Assembly (NCBI GenBank): GCA_930367205.1
Contig: OV884011.1
Coordinates: 137,863,437-137,927,436 of the forward strand
Direction of reading: 5' to 3'
Source of the DNA: Acanthosoma haemorrhoidale
Taxonomy: Eukaryota > Arthropoda > Insecta > Hemiptera > Acanthosomatidae
DNA length: 64,000 bases
Numbering within the stretch: the first letter of the stretch is position 1; every line of letters starts with the position of its first letter. Below are positions 11,601-23,276 of the stretch, one piece after another. A model generated the notes under the pieces. The model ran no database searches. It saw nothing but the letters and a program-made list of their open reading frames with translations, and had not been told where the DNA came from. The translations under genes and the position numbers were made by a program.

Positions 11601-12061
11601 AAGTTAAATGTAGAAGACCCTAAGCCTTTAAATAGCCAATAGTACTCCCGAATAGGAGACTTTTCGACTACGTTACCTAGATTTTATGGAGATTTAGCGA
11701 CTCTATAGAACGATAATCAAACTCAAACACAAGGCCGCGTAACTAATTATGTTGCGCGCTCCTCAATAACATCATGAATAGAAGTTGGCACAGTTTAATT
11801 AAGTCGAGTTCCGATCCGATCTTAAGCAAAGGCAGGTGATGATACGGATCCGTGTACAACTTATTAACCAACTTAAATGAGCTCGATCGTGTCTGCTTTG
11901 AACCGTCTAATGTCAACAAACTTTAGAAATAAGTCAAATACACAATACTGTTTGTGCTACGCCAGCCATCATTCAGGTTTAATATGCAGTTGTCTAAATC
12001 AGCTATATTTTTTGTATTTGTGATAGTTTATTACAATGTTAAACTGTTAAGATCAAATAAA
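8691..12061. other. AT-rich intron or flank, with a GC-richer island at 9500-9890
   Basis: I recognise no genes. The island at about 9500-9890 is less AT-rich and ends in a T-run of about 18 (near 9870-9887), which suggests an old transposon end, but I cannot assign it. Frames at 10859-11146 and 11163-11468 are AT-driven, with no family resemblance and no splice-bounded structure. Confidence 0.4.
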
Positions 12062-12460
12062 CAACTTTATTATGATGAAATTACATTCTTCCTTAATACT
12101 TAATAGGCAATAAATAATTGAGATAAATGTTTTCATTCATACCATATTTACAATTCATCATTCGCTCGCACGTTCATACAATATTTACAAACATTTACAA
12201 ACAGCCCAGGGGCCCCCCAAGTCCACACGGTTGTTGCCTCCCTCGCATGGGAAAGAGGAAGCGGAGTCTTGGGGAGTCCCCACGCTCCCCCACCAGCCAC
12301 GCCACCGAATACGAGCAAGGCTGACGAAGAGCGTGAGAGCCACATACGCTCAGGACATGATTGGAGAAACTGGCCATTGCCAGGACTCCCACTGTTGCGC
12401 AATTATAGGAAGTCACGAGGCCACTGCCGTTTCAGTCTCCGAGGAGGGTGTAAAACTGTA
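12062..12460 (-). mobile_element. LINE family A 3'-end fragment
   Basis: On the minus strand this matches the 3' end of copy 1 (8320-8680) almost base for base, including GGGCCCCTGGGCTGTTTGTAAATATTG and the terminal stem-loop region. The right arm of the stem is damaged here. It begins just inside the ORF2 stop and is therefore a strongly 5'-truncated insertion. Confidence 0.75.
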
Positions 12461-15053
12461 ATGAAATTTGGAACAAACAACACATTATGAATTTATGTGA
12501 ACCTCAAAACTTCTAATTCATTCTAAACTGTATAATAGTCACTACCAAAATTGTATTGTAAAATTGTACTACGAAAATTGTAGATCATAAGGGCAGTGGA
12601 CTTAGATTTTTTCGATAAATTATAATATATAATGGGTAATAATAACTATGCAAAAGTGTAAAATATACGTAAATTGCATAGACCGGAAAACTCCCATAGG
12701 ACTTACCCAACAATAATGGGTTGATATCATTGAGGTAATTAAACCAGTGAAGTGAAATTAAGCCGCCATTTCAAAAAAGATAATAAAACTGGGTTATTTT
12801 TTGGGAGGGGGGAATTTCGTAAAGAAAATTAAACAAACTACAAAGTAAACTGTGAATAATTTACTTATAAAAATTATGTTATTTTGGATTGATTGCCTTA
12901 ATTTTGACATTGAATTGATGATTAAATTAATTTTAATCTAAAGCATATGCCGAAGTACATTCTTACACATTATAGCCTCCAATGTTCATCCCTTGAATGT
13001 TGGCATTTCTCACGGCTCCTGTATTTCTTAAAATCTATTCAAATTGTATCTACTTGATTTTTCAATACACCAACAAGTAATAAAATCCCTTAGATATGTA
13101 ATAATAACATTTCTGGGTGCGCGACGAAAGATCATTGATCATTGATTTCGCCAAATCCATGCCTATTAATAAATAAGTAGTTGACAAGCTTTTATTTAAC
13201 GTAGAAGCTTCAAATAGCTAATTAATCACCATCAATATTGAGACCTGAATTCAATAATAATTTAACATCACAAATGGATAGTGGAGTTCATTTCATCGAT
13301 GGTTTTTCCAAATCAAAAAACTCTGTCTTACATGTCTGACAGCCTCTAAGCCTTTCGATATAAAAACACTTGATTAGGATATTTGCACTGTTAAGTGGTG
13401 GAAAAAGTAAGCAACGAAGATAAAACTAAACGGTCGAACATAGAATAGAGGAAGATGGAAACATGAAGCTTTCGAATATAAAGTGAGAAAAAACTGAGAG
13501 TCCCAGAAATACTAACATAATGAGCAGCAAAAAACGCGAAGATATAGGAGCACACTATAAACATTTCCTTGAAATAAAAAGGTATTCCAAAATAATTTCT
13601 GAAAATAAGGTAAATTTAATTTATAGTCCAACTTTTAAAGCAGTATAAACAAATATTTCATTGACCACCAGGAGATATACCTTCTGAGCGTAGCCAATAA
13701 AGTCAATACTCAAAGAAGGAAGAAGTATAACCACGGATGGAGGGGAAGAAAAACAGAAGTAATCTACATGTCTCACAAAGAACAAATTTACGAATTTTCA
13801 AGAAGCTCATTGCGAAAGGAAAGTTAGTAAACCCTCAGCCACCTCTAACAAGCCGCACATAAGCATAACATGACTAAAAGACTTGGAGTTGGTTAAAAAA
13901 AAATAGTAAAAATACCATCATCTGGTTGTTGTTTTTTTGCATAAAAATGATGGGATGAACAAAAAATTAATTTTTAAACAATCGCTAAATTCAATAATTT
14001 TGAAAGATGCATTGCTAATAACGGAATAGTGAAAATTACATGACATATCCAGTCTGTAAAAGGAATAGAGGTATTGGTTGTATGTATGATAATACGTATG
14101 ATTTGGTGGGCTAACTTCAAAAACTGTTGTTGGAGGATGAGCTAAAAGAAAAAGTCACTTTTAGGTCTTGTTTAGGTAAGGTGACTACTGGTCCTATTTT
14201 TATTTTAGTGTAGTTGGTGTAGATTTTTAGCACTTAACCCTCCGTTTGACTAACATGTGCCAATTCGGGGAGAGCTTCATAAAAGCAAGTGTGGTTTTCA
14301 GATATCAGAAGTTTCGAGATTAAGAAATAGCAGACACTGAGTTAAGTAAAGTGATTTTACAATCACTCACAACTAGCGCATGGAGCTTTCTACACATAAA
14401 TGACGTATATTTATCTCACAAGCACTTTCCACAGCTAAAATCAGCTGATTATTAAACAGGCTACAGGATATAAATACTCCAAAAACCAACTCAAACTAAT
14501 CAGTCAAACCTCAAATAGACTAAGTTATCGGTTTGTACCTCTATATGCAAAACCAACTACAATAAATTGCGAATCGTACAAACTATGTTTCTTGATCAAA
14601 ATATACAACTGCATTTTTCTAAGTCATTGAAAAAAAAAGCACTTCTTCTGAAAACAAACTAAAACAAGAAAAATAAAACCGCAATAAAATATAAGTCAAA
14701 TGATACCAAAACTACTTTTATTTTTAATTGAATTATATTTCTTTAAACTTTTATGGTTTAAATAATAACGTAATTAATATTTTTATATTTCACTCGGGCA
14801 ATTAGTGTTACTTAAATGTGATTGTGGCTGTTGTAACACTAGGAAGTAAGTAAGATGCAACAATTGTGTTGACTGGAATTTATTAAGGCCGACCTGGGCT
14901 ACTATGGAGAGTAATCTTTCAATAGAATTGCTTTGATGCAGGGGCTTCTCGTAAGAGGGTTATTAGAGTTATATATATTATATACTAATAATAATTATGT
15001 ACTAAGTGTACAAAATAAACAAGTTCATAAAATGAGGCAAAAGTTCTACTTAC
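12461..15053. other. AT-rich intron sequence (downstream intron)
   Basis: This follows the Ig exon on the minus strand and should be intron. No reading frame or transposon is recognisable. Confidence 0.5.
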
Positions 15054-15204
15054 ACAGTATGTTGACAGCGATCTCTTTAGTGACAGGGTGAGGAACTCCG
15101 TTGTCGGCAGTGCACATGTACATGCCCGCGTGGTGACGGGTCGTTTGGTTGATGGTCAGCGACGGGCCGGTGATAGACTTTGCACCAGCTACTACCAGGT
15201 CGTT
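15054..15204 (-). CDS. Exon: C-terminal half of an Ig domain, adhesion protein
   Basis: On the minus strand, TTTTTCAG precedes base 15204 and GTAAGT follows base 15054. The 151-base exon is open and encodes the second half of an I-set-type Ig domain: a SLTINQTTRHHAGMYMC motif (strands E-F with the Y-x-C cysteine at exon codon 31), then TADNGVPHP and a G strand ending VNIL. It starts in phase 0 and ends in phase 1. Joined to the exon at 52937-53058 it gives about 90 residues, with the two cysteines 46 residues apart, the normal spacing. The RHHAG-Y-C-ADNGV pattern is reminiscent of the insect klingon/wrapper/lachesin group of neural surface proteins, but I cannot name the gene. Its role is probably homophilic or heterophilic adhesion at the cell surface. 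Confidence 0.9.
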
Positions 15205-17939
15205 CTGAAAAACAGATGTATAGATTAAAGAAATCTATTTCTTATAATAAAAAAATGCTATGGGCTAAAGTTTTATAAAGAGCGTCCATTACTTCTTTTG
15301 CACTATCTTTCCATATCTAGAGGTGAATTTAGGGTCTTACTCAATGTTTCTTCTCATTTGAAAGTAATGCCAAAAACTTTAAAGATATAAAACGATGCTG
15401 TCTTCTCCCACGTAGGTCCCCAAAGACAACGCGAAGCGTTTTGGCATCATTTGCCACCTTCTTATGATAAACAACGGCTAAAATCAATGGAAAAATTGGA
15501 AGAGCTGATGTATTTAGACCAATTATCTGTAAGTGTTGTGTAAAGGGATTTTCGTGAATACCAAAATATTCTTACATAAAGTAGTTTCGTCAAAGAATGT
15601 ATCTCCCTTTTAAGAGTTTCTTTTTTTAAAGCCATGTAGGGCGATGACAGCACAAACGGCCACGAGGTAAACATAAAATGTAATGGTTGTATCATACATA
15701 GTGTGGAACGCATCAGTGGAGCAGCGAACAGCAGTGAAACAATGGAGTAAAATAGAGTGGGTATTCAGAAGTGCTAAACACCACATGTCTACTTCCTAGT
15801 AGGCTAAATAACACGTAAAACTTGGTTGAAGGTTACATCGCTCGGTTAGAACGAAGTCACTCTCACCGCCCACGTAGGTGACCAAAAGAACTCACTAAAT
15901 TTGTATCAAAGACAGAAATAAAAAAGTTTGCAAAGAAGCGTCGCGTACTATTATTGGTGAAAAGGGAGTGAATCACTTTTGATTGGCCACACTACTTAGA
16001 AAAACGGGCTGAAAAATGAGAAAAGACATGGTAGTAGGAGGTGGCGAGCCTTTGCTTAGTTCTAATAGCCCAGTAAAACAAAAAAAAAACAAGTATTTTG
16101 GTGTACATATGTCGATTTTCTGATCCGAAAAGGAAGGCTACAAGCTTTAGTATGAATCAATGTAACTAACAAGAAACCCAGTGTTCGCTCTTTACTTTCC
16201 AAAAATTACAATTTCAAATTAATTTTTTCTACCATAAGTTAAATGAATTGGAGTTCAAACATGTAGGTATTTTTTTTTAGTGGAAATGTTTAGAAAATAT
16301 TAATATTAGCCTGATATCAATTTTCTTTTCCCGATATCCACAGGGACTTTTCCGTTGTCACATTCCTTATTGAAAGGGGGATATTGGAAATATATCAATG
16401 CTGTGCTTCTGCCCATGTCGTTTGTTGAAGTATTAAATATGTTTACAGACTTCCAAATAAAAACCCCTCAGTTATCAGGAGGAGAGGTACTGAAATGTCA
16501 ATACAATTTGTTTTTAGCCACATGCCTCAGACAGTAACAGTTTTGTAGTTCATGCTAAATGTAATATATCCCTGTATTTAAAAGCACTATACAAATTTAC
16601 GATTCTTGTTTATTTTTGGTTAAGAGAACATAGGTATAATATCATAAATTATAAACAAAAATTAGGTTTAAACCCTCGTGAAAAAAATGCTTGCCTATTT
16701 ACAACTAACATTTCCCCCCTGATCATTAATTATTCGTGATGCCGGTTCGGAAACCAACCTTTTTGTTGCTCAACTTAATTGTTTCCTAATGGAATCAGGA
16801 ATTAGATAAGAACCAGCAGCGTTTAACTCAGCCAAGTGCATCCTGAAAAATATCAGTAACAGTTAAGACTGAATCATAAGTTAAGGGTAGGCAGCTAAAT
16901 CTCAATTCCATGCATTAATACCACTGATTGGAATGAATGAATATAATGTCAAATTATTTTTGCTTATTTAAATTAAATACCATTCTAGAAAATAAGTAAG
17001 CATTTAGGTTTTTTTTTTTATAAAATATTTCAAATTAACGTCAAGTTAGCAAAGTTACCAGGGAAGTGCTTATTTCTCTTTTACACAAGGTGTGATGTTC
17101 TCGCTTGTGAATTTGAGGGATTCCTCGGTGTTTATTTAGTGTATTTCTATACTGTGGTGTATGTATATTGTTAAAACTGCATCAATGAGAGACAATGCAA
17201 TATTGTACATATGTATTGTATTTTATACATACAAGTAACAACATAATTTTTTTTTTTACGTTACCCACTATTTTGTTTGTTATTGTTATTGAACTTGATT
17301 GTAATTATTTTTAATTGAAGATTTTTTTAAAAGTAGGGGATATATATACAATATGAGTTGTATATATTTACATGTGTGAATATCCATTTATCTTAAAATT
17401 AATGTTTTTTTCTAGATTAAAGTTCTTCTACTCCTTCCGAAATTCCATTATGCAGTAAGCCTATAGGAGTAGTTATTCTAAGCTCTAGCTTTCAACCATC
17501 CATGTGATCATCTTCTGTGTTTTTTTTTTATTCTAAGGGAAAGACAATACGCAGATAATAACCATCTCGTGAGCTTTAAAAGATATAATACTAACCCGTA
17601 TGGTTCATGTTACTCTTTTACAATAAATAACAAGAATATGTAAGGCTTAGATCCCGTGCGAAGCTCCCATTCTTGAAGTAGGACAATTTAATAATCTGGA
17701 ATATTATTGTAAATTTCTGGATACTATCAAATAAGGTGATATTTGAGACGTTCATAGGAAAATGTACTGATGTGAGGCTTATTCGAAACTCTATCACACA
17801 TAACTAAACGGACCGTTGTAATAATAAACTATTATACAGTCGAAAGTTGGTTCAGTTTAATACTGTTTCCTTCTGAGAACACACTTGACTGACTATTTCG
17901 ATTTATTTTAAGATATTCACTCCGTTTTCTCTTTCTCAT
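15205..17939. other. Large intron, AT-rich section
   Basis: This is the acceptor-proximal part of the 37.7 kb intron (15205-52936). I see no transposon or exon. Short frames at 15462-15713 and 16355-16537 lack support. Confidence 0.5.
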
Positions 17940-18080
17940 ACAAGAAAGGTGGCAACCATTCAGATTTGGGAGATCTCTGGAGTGTTTGTAAATATTCTAT
18001 GAATAAGATCATTGATCACAACTACTTATTGCCCAAGAAGACAGGTTGTAATTTTATCGCAATAAAGTTTTAATAATCAT
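17940..18080 (+). mobile_element. LINE family A 3'-end fragment
   Basis: It matches the last 140 bases of family A, including the TTTGTAAATATT tract, the stem-loop core (TTGCCC, loop, GACAGG, slightly decayed) and TTGTAATTTTATCGCAATAAAG. It is followed within 100 bases by the 5' leader of another copy, giving a tail-to-head pair. Confidence 0.65.
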
Positions 18081-18369
18081 AGAATATTAAACATTAACCA
18101 CCACGTCTCGATTTCGTTCTTCATATCAACACCGTATACTACAGTTTATAGACCTTACTTCAGCTCTAAGACTGTCTCAGCAGGCAACATACGTGAGCTG
18201 GCCACGAGGGAGCTTTCAAGAAGTGAGTGAATCACTTATTAAATTCATTTAGTGAGTGTAGTATGTGATAAATTTCACACCAAGAAGTTGGCCATACTGA
18301 ACGGCTAGCCCTTGCCTCTCCTGTATTACAGATAACATCAAGCAATAAACTTATTCGGCTTGAAGGCTC

Positions 18370-18426
18370 CACTAGCTGAGAGCTACGACCGCCGTCTCTG
18401 CCCGGAAAATCGTGAGTTCGCATCTC
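18370..18426 (+). promoter_or_regulatory. tRNA-like A/B-box region in LINE leader
   Basis: TAGCTGAGAGC at 18373-18383 fits the A-box pattern TRGCNNAGYNG except for the pyrimidine. GAGTTCGCATCT at 18414-18425 fits the B-box pattern GGTTCGANTCC well, with 30 bases between them. This is the best of the three tRNA-like leaders. Promoter activity is inference only. Confidence 0.45.
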
Positions 18427-18599
18427 CCGTATTAAAATTAATTTAAATATTTTTATTTTTTCTTCGTAGATCTCGAGCGAACACTCAATGATGGAGAAAA
18501 TGTATGATCTAACACACCTGTATTGAGCTAGAATACAGGCCGAAAAACAGTACCCAAACACGAAATCGTCCAGCGGCATATGGGCACATAAAATCATAC

Positions 18600-19084
18600 T
18601 GTCACCACCCCAGGTGTGTAAAGTGCATTGTGCAAAACGCCCCTGATATTGCTGACAGTATGCGTGCTCTGCCAGCCAGGCCATCCGGCCAACTACAAGG
18701 GCTACGCTGCTTACAGAAGAATACTGCGTCCAGTATTCCTCCAGTTTCCAGGAGCAAACATCGTCGTTGTTCAGAAGAAGAAAAGCCAACCACAGATATT
18801 GGAGGCCATCTGTCACTTTTGCCGATGCAGTTCGGAACAGAGAGCAGTCGCAGGCACCGCCCTCTCACTGTCCGCAAGTTCATCTACCCAGCATTCCATT
18901 CATCCCATCAACCTACAAACTCAATCCCATCCACAACCACACGTTTTGCATATTCATCCAACTTCAAGATCTCACTAGTCTACTAACCTTATTCCATACA
19001 AAGTCCAGAATCCTAATTATCCCTTTCATTTCCCTTCTTACAAATCTTGTCTCCTACCTTATCCCCGTTAAACAAACTCCATAA
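18600..19084 (+). pseudogene. LINE family A ORF1 C-terminal fragment
   Basis: A degraded Cys/His-rich start (CCTGATATTGCTGACAGTATG region) is followed by GHPANYKG, typical of the last Jockey ORF1 knuckle, then a SFADAV-like segment and a hydrophobic helix with 'LQDLTSLLTLFHTKS'. These appear in different frames because of small indels. The last frame ends at TAA 19082-19084, directly followed in the same frame by GTG GAT, the start of ORF2. The same ORF1-ORF2 junction occurs at 27788-27791 in copy 3. Confidence 0.6.
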
Positions 19085-19680
19085 GTGGATCCTTCCGACT
19101 CCTTATCAATTCTCCTTTGGAAATCGAATGGTGTTCGCACCCACACTAACGAACTGACAGCTCTACTCCACGACAAGAACATAGACGTAGCTCTCATTAC
19201 TAAAACAAGACTTACGAGTAAACGACCATTTGCAGTTTAACAGTACTAAACTTATCGAACTGATTACCCAGATGGAAGAATTCATGCAGGTACCGCTGTC
19301 ATTGTCACATAACTTCCCATCACATAGTTCCTTTGATAGCATATGATTTCCTTGTGGGTGGGGACTTTAATGCGAAGCACCAACACTGTGTGTCAAGATC
19401 ATTGAATACACGAGGACGTTGTTTTGCTATTTTCCAACGCTGCCACCTATATGCCATCAGATCCCAACCAAAATCTAGATCTCCTTGACGTTTTCTTCTA
19501 CAATAGTTTAGGAACTCTAAACTATTAACTTACGCGTGTAGATGACTTCTCCTCCAATCATAGCCCTTTAATATTAACAATTTCCCTGAGACCAATTCAC
19601 AAACTGCCTCCTCCTTCATTTATTAGGGGCCCAGTTGATTGGGAACTTCCGCCAGCTTCTTTCTGATATAAAAATTCTCC
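19085..19680 (+). pseudogene. LINE family A ORF2: broken endonuclease
   Basis: It opens with SILLWKSNGV (endonuclease motif 1). The catalytic Glu position reads ITKTR instead of ITETR, the GGDF motif is present, and the Ser-Asp-His motif reads Ser-Asn-His. Several stops and a deletion of roughly 170 bases compared with copy 3 break the frame. Around 19680 it jumps directly to the 3' UTR, so no RT is present. It is not functional. Confidence 0.65.
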
Positions 19681-19895
19681 ATGTAAAAACCCAGACAGAA
19701 GGGACTCCCCAAGGCTCCGCTACCTCTTTCGCATGCGATGGAGGTGACAACCATATGGATTTGGGAGGTCTCTGGGATCTTTGTAAATACTGCATGAATG
19801 AGCGAGTGAATGAGAATTGCAAATATGTTATGAATGAGAACATTTATCACAATTACCTTTTGCCTAAGCAGATTGTAATTTTAGCACAATAAAGA

Positions 19896-20267
19896 AAAAC
19901 GGTGCAATGGTTCTATCACTAGCTGATTCGAGGATACCTTGCTTGTCACTAAATGTCATTCAACAAACTCTCTTTCCCCATCCCCCATTTCAATTAGTAC
20001 GCAGAATATTGTTGTAGGAACAAGAACGATGTATTGTCGTCCCCTTGATCTGGTGCTAAACATGCTTGATAACAAAGCACAGAGACCCATGTTGAATTGC
20101 TGACTTCTCCATAAGCATTTTTCTGTGAGAGATCTTACGGGGTTCACTTCACTTCGTAAGGTGAAACAAGTAATCACTAAGTAAAGCCTAATGAAAATCA
20201 CCTAAATCTCGGCAGATACCAAGGACGGGCTTAACTCTTTATGATGTTACGGGAAATGGAACTTGTC
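19896..20267. other. Intronic, nothing recognised
   Basis: Short unassigned stretch between a LINE end and an LTR-like block. Confidence 0.4.
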
Positions 20268-20960
20268 GGAAAGGTCAACAATTGTCGGGGGGCGTCACTA
20301 GGGGAGTGCCTGATCACTCTAGCCCTGGTGGCAAGTGCGGATTGTTGTAGTTTATAACATGGACCATGTTCCATGTAGGCGTTAATATCTAACTCTATTT
20401 ATTGATAGGGATGTGTCCCGACAATACACTGTGTTCTGGATGAGGTTCAGAGGTTCATAAATAATAAGACCAGTTTTCAGATCTCGGGCGAGAGATCGGC
20501 AGCGTAATAGGTACAAGTCGTCAGAGGTCTGCTAGAGGCTGTGAGGTGACTGCCCAGAGGTGTGGCAGAGAGAGAGAGTAGACTAGTAGAAGATTCGCCC
20601 CGGGGCCCTGGAGTATCGCCACTTTCGAGATGCAGAGACTGGAGAAGAGTGAAGAGTGAGCCTACCAGGGCCACTTGGTAAAGTGACAAGTAGTGCGGCT
20701 GTGGAGACTAAGAAACAGAGTGTTTTTTCAGGGTGAAACCCCTTGATTTAAATATCCGTCGCCCCTCCCTACCGGGAGGCGGAGCCTGTCTGCAGGGGGT
20801 ATGTTTTATGATGTCACACCTCCCGAGCTACGTGACCTAAACTGTTTCTGGCATGATTTTATGACCACTGGAACGTGACTGAAGGTCTATTTTATTAGGG
20901 GCAGTGGCTTATCCTCTAGGGTTTTATTGCAGGACCTTCGTCCCTCTGTTACCTGTTTCA
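20268..20960 (-). mobile_element. LTR-like fragment, related to 43.7 kb block
   Basis: Read on the minus strand, a GC-richer tract has a TATTTAAA box (about 20750), a C/T-rich stretch, an AT-rich possible poly(A) region (about 20460) and then TTGTCGGGACACATCCC. After that comes a leader with CCACCAGGGCTAGAGTGATCAGGCAC. The last about 150 bases match 43720-43840 on the plus strand, in the same order. The layout (TATA, transcribed region, leader) looks like an LTR plus start of leader. No gag or pol is attached. Which LTR group it belongs to is unclear; BEL/Pao is possible. Confidence 0.4.
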
Positions 20961-22473
20961 CGACTACCGACCTCTCTATGATTTATTACAAGAAGTTTAC
21001 ACAGATTTGCATTTCTATTGTAATACATTATGCACCAGAGCATAGGGTAATTCACATATGAGATTGGCAATCGCTACAGAACTATATGCGAGTTAATGAG
21101 TAAACGCTTATAAAATAAATTGGACCACCAATAAATCCAAAAATAAAGGTAAGCAAACTTATTATCTGGCTAGAACGCTGTTGTGAATATTACGGCGATC
21201 CCTTTTCTTACACATGTGCCTCTCTATCTAGAAACCCTATCACGGCACTGGATCAGGAGATTCTTAGCAATTAGTGTATCAGTTAAAAAGTCACCTATAG
21301 TTAAAAAATTCAAGTCGTTCGTGGACGATCACAATTGATGGAAAGGGATCTTATAATCACCTCTATTTGGTAGGAGACAGTTGACAGTTCTTCCAAGGTA
21401 AGGGGACAGTGATCCATTGCATTCGAATGAAATTACTCAATTCTTAGCCTTACTAGAGTAGTTTATTCTATTACGTGCCGAAAATTCTTCGCTAGGGATT
21501 TAGTGGATGATGGATTCCAACAACGAGTTAACAAGAGTTTGCTTTGATCAAACTAGTATCTAATATGGTTCTGGAGGTCTTCTTCCCTCATCGGTACACT
21601 AGGTTCATGCCTCTTTATGCAGATCAAATAAACTTAATAATACAAAAAGTGGTGAATTTATCTTCTCATTCATTTCATTATCTTTTCATATATCACTATC
21701 CGAATTATTGATTGAAATGTTATTTCCGTATGTAGATGCATGTGTTAGAGCGGTGATTAAGTCATACTATAATGTGAAATTAGTATGAAACCTAAGACAT
21801 TATCATGCCAATTATTCTACATATCTATAGTTATTTGCATACTTGCAAAACTTGATCCGTCATCGACACGCTTTCCAGAGCTAAGCAGTGCCTGTGGCCA
21901 TTGATGGAACGGCTGCTACAAGGTGCTGCGGCAAAGAGGCATAGATCAGCCAGCCCGCTTTGGCTAGATCAGATGACCACTAAATTACAGGTAAAAGGAT
22001 CGATAGTCATTTGAGAGGTCTAATTCGACCGCAGAATCTGACCTCTCATTAGTGCTAGCTCTCAGTGCTCTGTTCTCCATCCGCACCAGTGTTCCCCCTC
22101 TGCCAACAAATTACTGGCGTGGAAATTTCACCGGTATTTTTTTCATTACTATCGGTTATTAATCTTACTTTCATACGTGAGCCAACCTGCCGTCATATTG
22201 GAAGAAATGATGTTCTTAGAATTTCAAAGCATCAATACATAATAAGCTGGTTCTGGGGTTCGATTGTCATATTATTCAAATGTAGAATGGTATGGAGAGT
22301 AAATGGAATGAATAGTTTCCAGTTAAGTATCGTTGGTGCACGCAACTATTGATTATTTCTTATAGAGAGAAGATAAAAACTTAATTTTTCGATACTGCAG
22401 TGCTGCCTAAGGTATTTAGTCGCGACAAAACAAAAAGTGTTAGAACACATGAAATATTCCAGCTAATAAGTCT
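20961..22473. other. AT-rich intron, nothing recognised
   Basis: The frame at 22065-22352 has no family resemblance and no splice-bounded form. I see no repeats in common with the rest of the window. Confidence 0.4.
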
Positions 22474-23034
22474 AGAAAGAACTGCCTTAAAATTATGACT
22501 ACTTTGTTGTTCAGGATTACATGCAAGCAGACGCTTAAGCTAAAATGTATAGATGACTTGACCGAGCTGAGAGATCTTACATTCTTGGAATAACGATTGA
22601 CCGACTACAAATTTCTTATTCAATCACACAAGCTACAGGGTATATATATTTACATTTAAGGGAAGCGTCAGGAGAGCTGGGTTATGTGTTATTAATAACG
22701 GAAAAACAAGTCATGTACTGATAGTGTTATAAGAAGGGATTGCTCCTTGGGTCAAGAGTAATTGTTATAGGTTAAGCAAGCATAGTTGTGAAAATAAACT
22801 AGAAAATTTGCTAGAAAATGTTAGTTTCCTAATTTCGAGCGGTTGGTCCTAACTGTAACCGATGTGAGAGGGTATATATCTATGGTTTTGGAGGATAAGA
22901 GGTAAGTCCGCAAACATGCATTTTCAAGACATAGTTTTAACATTCCTGCCAATTAATTGTAAGAACAAATAATTCTTAAAAACCTAATGAACTTAAAAGC
23001 AATAATTACTTATGAATGTACGGTTTGAATGAAC

Positions 23035-23068
23035 AATTACTTATTGCCCAATGAGGCAGATTGTAATT
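23035..23068 (+). repeat. LINE family A terminal stem-loop inside arm 1
   Basis: AATTAC (23035-23040) pairs with GTAATT (23063-23068). TGCC (23045-23048) pairs with GGCA (23055-23058). Between them lie a 4x4 internal loop and a 6-base hairpin loop. It is the clearest example of the family hairpin. Confidence 0.7.
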
Positions 23069-23097
23069 TTATTATAATAAAGTTGTTTTTGTATATA

Positions 23098-23219
23098 CAC
23101 AGGTAATCTGAAAAGTTTCCGACCTCAACATGAAGATGATAATAAAATAAATAAAAGCTAGTGAAATAAAAGCTAATATAAAAGCTTTGTTAGGTTGGAA
23201 ACTTTTCTGACCAACCTCG
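23098..23219. mobile_element. Mariner-type MITE with TA target duplication
   Basis: A 122-base insertion is flanked by TA on both sides (23096-23097 and 23220-23221). Its ends are imperfect inverted repeats of about 30 bases sharing GAAAAGTTTCC and an AGGT start, the style of Tc1/mariner termini. The middle is AT-rich with repeated AAAAGCT and codes for nothing. The partner arm at 31621-31635 carries the unoccupied site with a single TA. It must have been mobilised by a transposase encoded elsewhere. Confidence 0.85.
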
Positions 23220-23236
23220 TAAGGTGTGCCACTGTT

Positions 23237-23276
23237 CTCTACGGTGTGCACTCTACGGTGTGCACTCTCTGTGCAC
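23237..23276. repeat. Short tandem repeat, 16-base unit
   Basis: CTCTACGGTGTGCACT occurs twice in tandem, followed by a partial unit. The partner arm has no expansion here. Confidence 0.7.

Larger units (their letters stand above)
18120..19895 (+). mobile_element. LINE family A, copy 2, internally deleted
   Basis: This copy has a 5' leader (18120-18450, matching copy 1 at 3240-3400 by CGTGAGCTGGCCACGAGG and GGCCATACTG), an ORF1 C-terminal part, part of the endonuclease, and the 3' end (19690-19895). ORF1 N-terminus and the whole RT are missing. Both ends are retained, so this is a deletion derivative and not a 5' truncation. Confidence 0.75.

Noticed and set aside
18232..18816. 194-codon minus-strand frame
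   Set aside because: Antisense to the LINE A leader and ORF1 fragment; no recognisable domain.
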